Positions 11,240 to 19,780 of a stretch of DNA of 64,000 nt are shown one piece after another (the stretch's first letter is position 1; each line of letters begins with the position of its first letter). Made by a program: the position numbers and the translations under genes. The notes beneath the pieces are model-generated. The model saw only the letters and a list, made by a program, of their open reading frames with translations. It was not told the DNA's origin and did not search any database. The stretch spans positions 26,134,715 to 26,198,714 of the forward strand of contig OX463829.1 in the NCBI GenBank assembly GCA_949825045.1, given 5' to 3'. The stretch comes from Argyresthia goedartella. Lineage: Eukaryota; Arthropoda; Insecta; Lepidoptera; Argyresthiidae.

Positions 11240-12230
11240 TGCAGAATTTTTCAGTGTATTTCGAATGTATTACCAAGTCATAAGGTTGAAATTTATGTGG
11301 TAATAATAAACCCATTGCCTTATTGAGTGTCCGTGTCTCTAGTTAGTGTGATTGGCGGAATCTGGCAATGTCGCTTTTCCCGTGTCTGTGAGAATGGCAG
11401 ATAATGCCAATTTTTGTTTATGTTGAGGGTCATTTGATATATGGATCTCATGTTGGCATATATGAAGACTTTGTTGAATAAGCAGGCTAAATGGTCAACT
11501 AATGCTCGGTGCTCGGATGCTCGGGGCCGCAATCAGATATTAAGTCATTTTGAAGTCATTGTAATTAATCCTCCTGTCTGTGAAATTTCCATATTTGTTT
11601 TCATTGAGACGGGAGTTCTTTAAAATGGCGGCCCACTGACGAGTAGTAGGGTTAAAATAAAAACCCTGATACGTCATATAGTCTGGATTCTTCTGGAACA
11701 ATATGTAAAGTTTTGACATTATTTTAGCAGATAGATGGAGCATCCAACTACTTACATCCCATAGACTTCTTAATTTATTTATTATCCTATTTTACTTTTG
11801 ACATTTCCTTATTGCGTATATTATAAGTATAAGATGTGAAAAATGTATGGCTTTGGACCTGTCAAAAGTAAAGCAATTCGCTGATTAGAATTGTTAATAC
11901 TCTATAGTAAAGAACTCACATTAATTATCACAAACATACACACAACACAACACATCCCACAGACACAAACACACACAACACATACATACACAAAACGCAT
12001 AAACACAAACAACCCATTTCCCAATTTGCATTAATCCTGTTTTGTCTTACCACTTTTAATCGAATTCAGTTATAATCTCAATTAGATCATAAGTAAATTT
12101 TAGTGTATTCTAAAAAGCTTTTCTGCATGCCACTTACCAAATGTTTAGTCCCAAATAGTGTAAGTCCGATTGAGATATTGCTATGAATATTTGTTAACTC
12201 AATCATGTAACCGGCGGTAAATGATGAAAT
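11240..12230. other. Unassigned block A sequence
   Basis: No gene seen. Two overlapping frames of 60-70 codons (11320-11743) are identical in block A' and show no motif. An AC-rich low-complexity tract lies at about 11935-12010. Confidence 0.45.
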
Positions 12231-12235
12231 TCGGG

Positions 12236-12306
12236 CTTTCAGCGCAAACAAACAAACATTTATATATAGGCACATACATTGCTTCTAGCCCCACACTAGG
12301 AGGAAA
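12236..12306 (-). mobile_element. SINE 3' fragment (family S2)
   Basis: ACATACATTGCTTCTAGCCC and CACACTAGG match the 3' part of the full S2 SINE at 59663-59877. The tRNA-like head is absent. Confidence 0.6.
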
Positions 12307-12354
12307 GTTTCGTGTAATTTGAAGAGGTATGTTATGGAGACCGAGGGTTTAATA

Positions 12355-12566
12355 TCAAATCCTTATCATCTCTATTGCGCCGATTTAAAAACCTCTAGAC
12401 CTCACTTCAGATCACTCACTTTTTTATTATGTAGACAGTCTCGATCACTTCAGTACTAAGTCAGAATTAGCGCGTCTTTTGTCATACGGCTTGTGTGCGT
12501 GAGCGCGCGGGTTGTTGTGTGAGTAACGCTCTAACACCGTCTCGGTGAACAGCCTTAATAGGGCCT
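12355..12566. repeat. Diverged direct repeat, copy 2
   Basis: Partner of 10850-11235 without the inserted MITE. Shared blocks include ATTGCGCCG, CCTCACTTCAGATC and GCGCGGGTTGTT. It is duplicated at 35419-35630. Confidence 0.55.
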
Positions 12567-12569
12567 AGT

Positions 12570-12904
12570 GAGGTAAAATCTGACATAATTCGTAATTTAC
12601 CTAACTGGCAATTTCGTCGGTATTTACCGGTAGTATTTGGACGTAATTGTCATCTTTATTTAACGGCACTTGTCGTATGACAATTCTACTTATTTGTCAT
12701 CAAACATTGACAAAATGCAGTGTCGTATTGTCACGTTTATATAAAGGCCCCAGGAAACTAATTTTAAACTGCCTTCCTTCCCCAAAGCGACTAACAATTT
12801 CTACTCTATTGCTTTGAGTTAAGGTCGTCTGGGTCTAGTCTGCGTCGGATGCCAATGAGTTTTCTTTAATGTACTGTACATGTTATAACTTTGACAAAAA
12901 TTAC
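12570..12904. other. Unassigned block A sequence
   Basis: No gene or recognisable element end. A short TTATATAAAGGCCCC tract is TATA-like, but nothing transcribed can be identified after it. Confidence 0.4.
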
Positions 12905-13140
12905 ACATAACATAACATAGCGTCAAGCCTTTTCCCATACGGGGTGGCAGAGGCACAAATGTGCCCACTTCTAGCCAGTTATACAATACTCAATTTTGCG
13001 TGACAGGTGGATAGCCCATCGCCGCAGCTATGGAGTATTGAAGGTTTCCTCACGATGTTTTCCATTACTGTTAGAACTTCCGTGGACAAAAATGACACGT
13101 TATTCTCAATTTTACTCACACCAGAAAATCGTCTCACACT
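12905..13140. repeat. Interspersed repeat fragment (CATAACAT…GGGGTGGCAGAGGC type)
   Basis: CATAACATAGCGTCAAGCC, CCCATACGGGGTGGCAGAGG and the following GTGACAGGTGGATAGCCCAT resemble a repeat that I associate with many lepidopteran genomes. Only the first part is present, and the tRNA-like portion seen in full copies is missing. Block A' has a matching copy at 35969-36203. Confidence 0.45.
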
Positions 13141-13297
13141 TCTAACGTAGGTTCAGGTACCGCTATCTACTACTAGATATTCTGTCGTTCAGTTTCTAAA
13201 TTATAAGTAGGTGGTAATTTCCTATACAGTTATTTATTATATATTTATCCAAAACATTCTCAATGGTTGGGTGTCAAGTTCAAAATGATCGCGATAT

Positions 13298-13549
13298 GGG
13301 GCCCAATTCCGGTACACAATAACAGCTCAATGACAATTACGGTCAACTTTAGATATGCAATATCTGACGATTTTGAGATCCCATTTCCTTTGTTGGTGAA
13401 CTAAGTTATTATGCTTACCAATTAACTTAATTTTTACTATAAATGCCTAAAAAAATATTCTCCAAACGCCGAATATTGGATATCTGAAGTTGACCATAAT
13501 CGTCATGTAATTTTCATGGAGCTGTCATTGTGTACCGGAATCGGGCCCC
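13298..13549. mobile_element. MITE with GGGGCCC…TTCCGGTACACAAT ends
   Basis: A 252-bp element with TIRs of about 80 bp: GGGCCCAATTCCGGTACACA on the left against the complement of TGTGTACCGGAATCGGGCCC on the right. The arms continue through the GTCAACTT and TTGGATATC regions. Copies are at 36765-37027 and 50258-50520. This copy lacks 11 bp of the left arm (ATGACGATTAC) present in both others. Non-coding. Confidence 0.8.
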
Positions 13550-13762
13550 TGTATTGATGTCAGAAATAGACAATCGAGCAACTGTCTCTGTCCCACGCCA
13601 TCAACACTTAGTTAGTATGCCAATCAGGCTCTTGTATCAAGGATCAAAAGAGCGGTTTTCATGTATATAAATTATCTTGGAACAACCCTGCCCCTGGACA
13701 TTACGGAGAAGAGAAATTGCGTGATGTTAAAATAAAACACCAACACAAACAATGAATAAAGG

Positions 13763-14111
13763 CATATATGTGGCAGGCAAATTGTATGATTCCGCGTTTT
13801 ATAAACGGCGTCGTCCGTTTACAAACGCGCGCTACTATGTAATATGCCGAAGGCAAATTGACAAATTGAAATTAAAATAGCAAATTATCAGGGCAAAACA
13901 CTGCGGTAGCTTAGGTGAAGGGTAAAGGGGGTGAGCGAAGCGAAACCCCCTTTATCCTTCGTGTTAGGTTGAACATGTAAGAACAACAATAAATGCTTAA
14001 AACATAAAGGAGTGTCAATTTGCCTTCGGCATATTATATAGCAGCGCGCGTTTGTAAACGGTCGACGCCGTTTGTAAAATGCGGAATCAAACAAATTGCC
14101 TGCGACATATA
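13763..14111. mobile_element. Fold-back MITE with TTCCGCG arms (B1)
   Basis: A 349-bp element with arms of about 100 bp: CATATATGTGGCAGGCAAAT and GATTCCGCGTTTTATAAACG on the left pair with the complement of the right end (…TTTGTAAAATGCGGAATC…CCTGCGACATATAC). The loop contains the GC-rich core described separately (13888-13990). The repeat unit B begins inside its left arm, so copies B2 (19781-20102) and B3 (25811-26132) lack the first 27 bp. B4 (37241-37589) is full length. Confidence 0.8.
13888..13990. repeat. GC-rich stem-loop core (M1/M2/M3/M7 shared core)
   Basis: The sequence runs CAGGGCAAAACACTGCGG, GCGGTAGCTTAGGTGAAGGG, a stem (GTAAAGGGGGTGAGCGAAGC then GCGAAACCCCCTTTATCCTT), TCGTGTTAGGTT and ACATGTAAGAACAACAA. 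The same core occurs inside different TIR elements at 15664-15752, 16529-16630 and (reversed) 16655-16750, 45840-45944, 46960-47055 (reversed) and 51077-51160, plus the corresponding sites in the B copies. It is non-coding; the 60-70 residue frames across it are artefacts of the stem. Confidence 0.7.
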
Positions 14112-14274
14112 CATTGCTTCTGACCCCACACTAGGATACACGGTGTCGTGGAAACCCAGTAACAGCGACATCAAACACATTTAAACAACCAAGACTTGGG
14201 GATTTTATTTTTCTATATGCCCAGCCGGAGATCGAACCCGGGACCTCTCACATGGTAAGCAGAGCCACAACCGC
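14112..14274 (-). mobile_element. tRNA-derived SINE, family S2 (B1)
   Basis: The minus strand has a tRNA-like head with an A-box-like GTGGCTCTGCTTACC and a B box GGGTTCGATCTC (plus strand GATCGAACCCGGG at 14231). The body ends in ATTGCTTCTGACCCCACACT. It matches the full SINE at 59663-59877. It directly abuts the fold-back MITE. Duplicates are at 20103-20265, 26133-26295 and about 37591-37752. Confidence 0.75.
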
Positions 14275-14279
14275 ACACA

Positions 14280-15235
14280 AGAAAATACTGAGGGACTTTT
14301 AGATGGGGGGGAGACAATATTCATAATTAAGAACAACTTTCTCCGAAATGTCTATGGTCACAAACGAATAAAACATTTGGAACTTGATCAAGTCAAATGT
14401 CTTTATTACTGTAGATATCAACATCTACTTAGCAAACGTCACTTTTTTCCTCTTCTCTACATTGTACCACTGTGGGTGAAGACTTGCCCTAGCAACATAT
14501 CTATGGTTGGGCTCCCACGGCCGGAACGCCTTTCATAATTCAGAATCTGAATCCATAATCGGAATTCAGAACGCACGGGAATGCACACAATTTAGCTCTT
14601 CCCCACACACACACATTCTGATTTTTCAGATGGAATGTCTCAGATCGATCTGAAAGAATCTTTAGAGTACTGATCAATCTGATGTATTTTCAAGTGTGAG
14701 GCCGTGTACCGGAGTTCTGATTATTGATTCAGAAGGGCGTTAAGGCCGTGTAAAGTCAGTCTAAGCAGGCATGCTGCTCGGGCAAATGTAAGGCCAATTG
14801 ACTACTTAGTTTAACAGTTTCCTAATAGCTTGACAGATCTTCTAACCCTTTTGGACTCTCTCAGGTGTCGCAAGCATTTCTTCGACCATAAATAAAGTAT
14901 ACTAATGTCAGATCGATCCTCAGGATCAATACTGAGAAACACTGTTGAAATTTACATACAAGTCTATTTTCCGTTTTTACAAAAAAACAGCAAAACTCTC
15001 TCTCTCTCATTTTGCCGGCAAATCGTAATTGCAGTTTTCACGTTCAAACAACCTCCGATAAACGAAACTCTTTGCTTAAAATTAACATGACAACATAAAA
15101 AAATGCAACAATACCACCAACTCAAATAGGCACTTTTCACACACTTAAAGTCTGTGATATCTAGCTATTTCGACGAAATTAAAAAAAAAATCTCTTACTG
15201 GGCTGCTCGCCTTCATTGTTCGACTTTCCAGCTGC
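14280..15235. other. Unassigned unit B sequence
   Basis: No gene. It contains short self-complementary blocks around TCAGAATCTGA/CAGATCGATCTGA (14540-14670) that suggest an old inverted-repeat element, a CT-rich tract (14996-15010) and a 61-codon frame at 14905 without motif. The same content is in all four B units. Confidence 0.4.
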
Positions 15236-15239
15236 CAAA

Positions 15240-15600
15240 TTAACAGATACATCATTTTCATACAAACTCCAACCCCTCTATTCCCCCTTAAGAGGAATAA
15301 TTTCGATAAAAAAATCCTGAACTAACGTCTCATATCTATAAACTGCCTACCTCTCAAGTTATAACAGCTTCATATGTCAAGTATCGCCCCCGCTAACGGA
15401 AATTTGAAAAAAAAACAGGTTCTACGTTGTCTCATAGGTCTCGTACCTGCAAACTACCTACCTGCAAAATGACAGCTTCAGAAGACAAGTAGTTTTTGTT
15501 AACCCCATTTCGCCATCCTTCCATTAGGGGATGAATTTCACCAAATCCCTTCTTAGTGCTACCCTATTTTTGTAAGGAACCCTAGAAAATTTAATATATT
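15240..15600. repeat. CCCCTTAGGGG-type interspersed repeat blocks
   Basis: Degenerate repeated blocks built on CATACAAACT…CCCC…TTAAG(A/G)GGAATAATTT, then a text of the form CTACCTGCAAA…GACAGCTTC. Related blocks lie at 16125-16260 (CACCCCCTTAGGGGGTGAAT) and 17820-18000 (ACCCCCTTGGGGGTGGAATT). I associate this family with lepidopteran genomes, but its parent class is not clear to me. Duplicated in each B unit. Confidence 0.5.
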
Positions 15601-15610
15601 ATGGGAAATA

Positions 15611-15848
15611 TTAAACTGCACATCAATAATACTGATTTGCACAGCAAATATCCCTTATATTTGTTGCGGTAGCTTAGGTGAAGGGTAAAGGGGGAGCGAA
15701 GCGAAGCCCCTTTTATCCTTCGTGTTAGGTTCAACAAGTAAGAACAACAACAAATACTTGAAACATAAACTTAAATATTTAAAACATAAAAAGTGTTTTT
15801 GTTGATCCCTTTTTACTGTGCAAATTAGTATTTTTGATGTGCGATTAA
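15611..15848. mobile_element. MITE family M1 (B1 copy)
   Basis: A 238-bp element with TIRs of about 28 bp: TGCACATCAATAATACTGAT on the left against the complement of ATTAGTATTTTTGATGTGCG on the right, with TTAA-containing flanks (ATATTAAA, GATTAAAT). The interior carries the GCGGTAGC core. Family copies: 21621-21858, 39104-39342, 46915-47104 (reverse), 51022-51187 (right end lost) and a split, partly inverted copy in B3. Confidence 0.75.
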
Positions 15849-16267
15849 ATACTAGCCATGTATTATTACATTGCATATTATGCAAAGCAAGGGTAAACCG
15901 CTGTTTCTGGTTCCCACGATTTTTCGATGAAATTTTAAAATCGTTGTTATTTTCAGAATCAGCGACTTGATAAACCATACAAACGATACCCATGTCGATT
16001 TCCATACTTTGACACCCCATTTTCCCCTTTTGGGTGTTGAATTCTGAAAAAACTGTTGACTCATTTATCGATATCGATCCTGTGAACTTTCGAAAAAAAT
16101 TGTCTAACTAATCTTGTTTCCCCATACAAACTTTGGTCGCCCGTTTCACCCCCTTAGGGGGTGAATTTTGAAGAATCCTTTCTTAATGCACTCTTCGACC
16201 TTATAATACTTGCCTTTCAAACTCTAGACCCAGAGCGGTTTGGGCTGTGTATTGACTTTATATATAT

Positions 16268-17044
16268 GTTACGGCTAAAGCTAGGTGTGAAACTAAACTT
16301 AAGTTTAGCCGGCTAGTCTTAAGATTAATTTCGAGCCTCGGCTAATGTCCGAAGTCATGTTCATTTGTGATAACGGATGTCATCTTTAATCGGCTAGACT
16401 GCACATTAGCCGATGCGTTTCGGTTAATGTTGGACATTAGTTAGCTAATGTTGAAAACGAAGTTTTCGTGCGACTGCGGGTAGCGGGGCGGGGTAATTTT
16501 ATTCAGATGAGAAAGCTATTTCTAATATCAGGGCAAAACACTGCGGTAGCTTAGGTGAAGGGTAAAGGGGGTGAGCGAAGCCAGCCCCCTTTATCCTTCG
16601 TGTACGGTTGAACATGTAAGAACAACAAAAACTATAATAAGACGAGTATAGGTATTTTTTGTTGTTCTTACATGTTCAACCTAACACGAAGTATAAAGGG
16701 GGCTTCGCTTCGCTCACTCCAATCTTTCACCTAAGCTACCGCAGTGTTTACGGCTACCGAATCATTATCATCACTTATTCCAGATTAAGACGGTAATTTT
16801 TCAACACTAGCCTAGGTATACTGAAAAATAAACCATGTCAACCATATTTTCTCACCCATCTAAAGATGGGTGAGAAAATATGGTCACGTCAACAGCGTCG
16901 AGGCTAAACTACAGTTTAGCCGACTAATGTTGAAATCATTTATCGCAATGAACATTATTTTGGACATTAGCCGAGGCTCGAAATTCATCTTAAGACTAGC
17001 CGGCTAAACTAAAGTTTAGTTTCACACCTAGCTTTAGCCGTAAC
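16268..17044. mobile_element. Large fold-back M3 with nested cores (B1)
   Basis: GTTACGGCTAAAGCTAGGTG at the left end mirrors CACCTAGCTTTAGCCGTAAC at the right; the arms run about 110 bp (GCCGGCTAGTCTTAAG, CGAGCCTCGGCTAATGTCC). The interior holds the GC-rich core in both orientations (16529-16630 and 16655-16750), giving a second long inverted pair, and a perfect 21-bp palindrome at 16841-16884. Copies: 22277-23073 and 39761-40537; B3 keeps only the right arm (28121-28376). No coding potential. Confidence 0.8.
16841..16884. repeat. Perfect 21-bp inverted repeat with 2-nt loop
   Basis: ACCATATTTTCTCACCCATC(T), AA, then its exact complement. It is present in B1 and B2. In B4 (about 40336-40378) one arm has a mismatch (AGATAGGTGAG). 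Confidence 0.85.
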
Positions 17045-17339
17045 ATATATACAACTTCATCCGGGGTGGTTTTTTCAAAAACGCTGAGATACTTGTTCTA
17101 CCCATCAAACGTCCTATGCGCTACATAAGCGCATAACTTTTTTGGGCGGCTAGCGTCCTGTGCGCTGCATAAGCGCATAGAAAGTATTGCAAATTTCGAC
17201 GTTTTATGAATATTCACCAAGTTTCAGAATGTTCCCGGAAGTAGTCTTAGATTATGAGTAGTTTAGTTGGCAACCGTGTGATATGATTGGAACTGACATT
17301 GAGACAGCCTATTTATCAAAATAAATAAAATAGCAAGCC

Positions 17340-17603
17340 ATGTCGCCATTTTGGGCAGGCGACCGGCCGCAGACTTACATTTTATGTTTGTCAATATTTA
17401 TTTATTGTGAAGTAATTACTGTGTTTTGTAATAAAATAATACATCTTATCGCTGGAGAAATTAATAGTGGTGATGTGAAAAATGGAAAAAAGTGTAAGTT
17501 TTGTGTTTGGCCCGTAAGAACGAAATATAATTAGAGGTGTCAGTATCAAATAATGGATTCTGCAAACAATCGAAGAAAAGCCTTATCAACTTTATTATCA
17601 CAT
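17340..17603 (+). other. Candidate captured 5' gene end (B1)
   Basis: This part of unit B does not look like a transposon. It begins with GCCATGTCGCCATTTTGGGC, whose complement contains AAAATGGCGACATGG, similar to YY1/Pho-type core-promoter motifs. A 64-codon frame (17340) and then a short frame ATG 17553 to 17603 (MDSANNRRKALSTLLSH) run exactly into a consensus splice donor CAT|GTGAGTAC. It could be the promoter, leader and first exon of a gene copied into the unit. Copies are at 23370-23633 and 40840-41096; B3 has lost it. The protein is not recognised and chance is possible. Confidence 0.3.
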
Positions 17604-18439
17604 GTGAGTACTATACATCACAAGATAGGTAATTTCATAAACTTTATTATGGTACATAACATGTTAGGGAACTAATAAAATAACCTAACAAAGTTATCAA
17701 ATTCATATATTTCAAATAAAAAAAAGTTTATTTTCGCCAGAACCTTGGACGCGTTAGGGTCCACGAGATTCGCTGTACAGGGACATTCCAGAGGTTAATT
17801 TTAATCGTCAGCCTAAACACAAAACTTGAAGGTCATAACTTCAAAACTGACCGACTTCCATACAAACTTTCACCCCTTATTTTACCCCCTTGGGGGTGGA
17901 ATTTCCGAAAACCTCAGTGGATTCCTAAACAATGCATGGTCTATGTGCAACATTTCAAGTTTCTAGGACCAGTGGTTTAGGCTGTGCGTTAAGGGATTAA
18001 ATATGGCCAGAAATGCATCTTTAGCTTCAATTCTAGGCTAAACTAGACAACATAAAAATGTAGGATAAATATTTGTTATAAAAGGTCTATTAGAGATAAG
18101 AATGGACTTTTAAAATTACCGGATATCTGTTATATTTAATACTTAAAAATATTTTTTGGAATGCCATATTATTCAACTAAATGAACAAGCGCTCGGAGAC
18201 GAAATCAGTTTCCTATATGAAACTTACACGCAAAAATAGGTAAAAAAAGGGAATTTTTTTAGTTTTTTTATTTTATTTTTAATGTTATTATTACAGGAGT
18301 TTAGTAATATTTTCTATAATTTGGCCCCGCGGGGCTCTGCGCGTATGCATCAGTCTGCTTCGACGCGATGCGACGGGTATTTGTTTTCTTTGTCTAATTC
18401 TCAATGCCATTGGCCTTTGTTCAGCCCTTAATATATTAG

Positions 18440-18990
18440 TCAGTCAGGACTTAAGATCTTATATATACAAGATTTCTTGTTCTTTGTCTAACTTTTATAG
18501 TTTTCGCATCGTTACTTTTCCCGTTCTGTTCAGTACATATGCTGCTATATTTACAGCCTCAGACCACAGCTTCTAAGGCCATTTCTTAGGAAACAGCATC
18601 GTCCCAGCTGCTTCTACAAGTGTCCTGTTCCCTCTTTCTACCTTTCTGTGGTAGTTTGATGAAAAATACCTCGCTTCGAAATATTCCTTTGCTTTGTTAA
18701 CGGTTCAGTTCCATTATCACCCCGAAATAATTTTGTTACTTACTGTACGGTCACATTGTCCGCTCTGTTATATTCGCTCTTCGATACATTACTTCATTTC
18801 ATTCCTTTTTTTAATTTTCTTAAAGTATACTTTCCTGTAGTAAGCACGAGTAGGCGTCCTTAATACTCACTGCCTGTACAGGCTCACAAGGTCTTGTTGT
18901 GTTCGTTTTGAATGGCAAGCAGTGTATTTTACCGTATAAACAGGATTCTCGTTTCATCTCACTATGACTAACTAATATAATTAATTTAAT
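18440..18990 (-). pseudogene. Ty1/copia pre-integrase and integrase remnant (B1)
   Basis: On the minus strand, ESCLYGKIHCLPFKTNTTRP (about 18900-18960) matches the gag-pre-integrase segment of copia polyproteins. After frame changes come GDNGTE, GIFHQTT, NRTLVEAAGTMLF and LWSEAVNIAAYVLNRTGK, the integrase core order (conserved D of DNGTE, NRTLVE, AYVLNRTG). Several stops and frameshifts break it, including TAG before KLWSEAV. No LTRs or RT remnant are recognised nearby. Equivalent remnants lie at about 24470-25020, 29872-30422 and 41918-42468. Confidence 0.7.
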
Positions 18991-19299
18991 AAATAAAATA
19001 TAATAAAATAATATAATTAACTTCAATACAGGATTTCTTAAAACTTTCTTCACGTAATTGTATGCTTGAATACATACGACTTTTATCGCGACTAGCCACC
19101 GCACATACTTTATTATTAATAACCCTGTGTGACATTCAGATAAATAAACTTTACTGTATTCATGAAGACATATCCTTTACTTGACACACAGTTCACCGAA
19201 AACCGTATGGTTCCGGTACAAAAAGTACAAAGTAAGTTCATTATTTGTCTGATCCAAATGTACAGACTGCTAGTACTCTCTATCTACTAATACCCAAGC

Positions 19300-19780
19300 A
19301 GGTGTCTGTATGTAGATACTACGGAAGCCTAGCTGTCTTAGCCTCTCAGTCTGCAAACATCTCTTTAATGCCACTACTATATGCTTACTAGTGAAACACT
19401 GCCTGATGTACGATAACATAGTACATTAACATTTAACAATTCTCATTCTGAAATTTACAAACATCTGTATACATTCAATACGCTGTTTGCTCTCAGCCGA
19501 GTCTGCTGATATTCACAATGGTAAAACAGTGGGTACTTAGCCTGTGATATCATTAACATTTGAAACTTCTCATCAGCCTTAACTATCCTGGAATCTGCAA
19601 ACATCTGTACAACCACTATTTGCTCTCAGCCCAGTGTACTAAAATTTACATTTTATGATAGCATACGTAAATATTTAATCTGGGAACATCTGTGTAAAAA
19701 ATCAATACACTGTTTGCTCTCAACTCATAGTCTGCTGAATACTACACTCGACAAACAATAACATACATTAACATATAACA
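19300..19780. repeat. Degenerate tandem repeat, period about 120-150 bp (B1)
   Basis: Repeated phrases TCTGCAAACATCTGT, AATACACTGTTTGCTCTCAG, GTCTGCTGA and CATTAACATTTAACA recur in the same order with heavy drift. Longer versions end units B3 (about 30702-31415) and B4 (about 42748-43560). In B1 and B2 the array is cut at …ATATAACA and fused to the start of the next unit. Confidence 0.75.

Larger units (their letters stand above)
8691..13789. repeat. Block A, first copy of a segmental duplication
   Basis: This matches 31680-37267 (block A') in order and nearly base for base, at an offset of about 22.98-23.48 kb that grows with each indel. Relative to A' it lacks a 397-bp insertion (A' 36205-36601), a 53-bp local duplication (A' 32605-32710) and 11 bp in the MITE at 13298. 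It contains no convincing gene: the short open frames at 9141, 9965, 10498, 11320-11743 and 12087 lack codon structure or motifs. Identifiable contents are listed separately. Confidence 0.85.
13790..19780. repeat. Tandem unit B1 (about 6 kb)
   Basis: First of three head-to-tail units, followed by 19781-25810 and 25811-31415; a fourth lies at 37268-43560. Corresponding landmarks are 13888/19879/25909/37366 and 18820/24850/30252/42298. Order inside the unit: fold-back MITE, S2 SINE, unassigned sequence, CCCCTTAGGGG-type repeats, MITE M1, large fold-back with nested cores, candidate exon, copia remnant, degenerate tandem repeat. B1 lacks 18 bp near 15500 that the other three units carry. Confidence 0.9.

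Noticed and set aside
10850..12566. LTR retrotransposon bounded by the direct repeats
   Set aside because: The intervening 1.1 kb has no gag/pol remnant, primer-binding site or polypurine tract that I can see.
13888..14094. 68-residue minus-strand open frame repeated in all four B units
   Set aside because: It lies across the palindromic MITE arm and GC-rich stem. Conservation reflects recent duplication of the DNA, and no protein feature is present.
14220..14274. Functional antisense tRNA gene in units B
   Set aside because: Same reasoning: it is the degenerate head of SINE S2, with no cloverleaf.
15655..16064. 70-135 residue minus-strand frames repeated in B1, B2 and B4
   Set aside because: They overlap M1 and CCCC-type repeats and change length with single-base indels (82 residues in B2, 121-135 elsewhere). 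Not coding.
18820..19104. 94-residue frame treated as a membrane protein
   Set aside because: The hydrophobic half is AT-rich sequence; the other half is the copia pre-integrase motif. It is recorded as part of the copia remnant instead.
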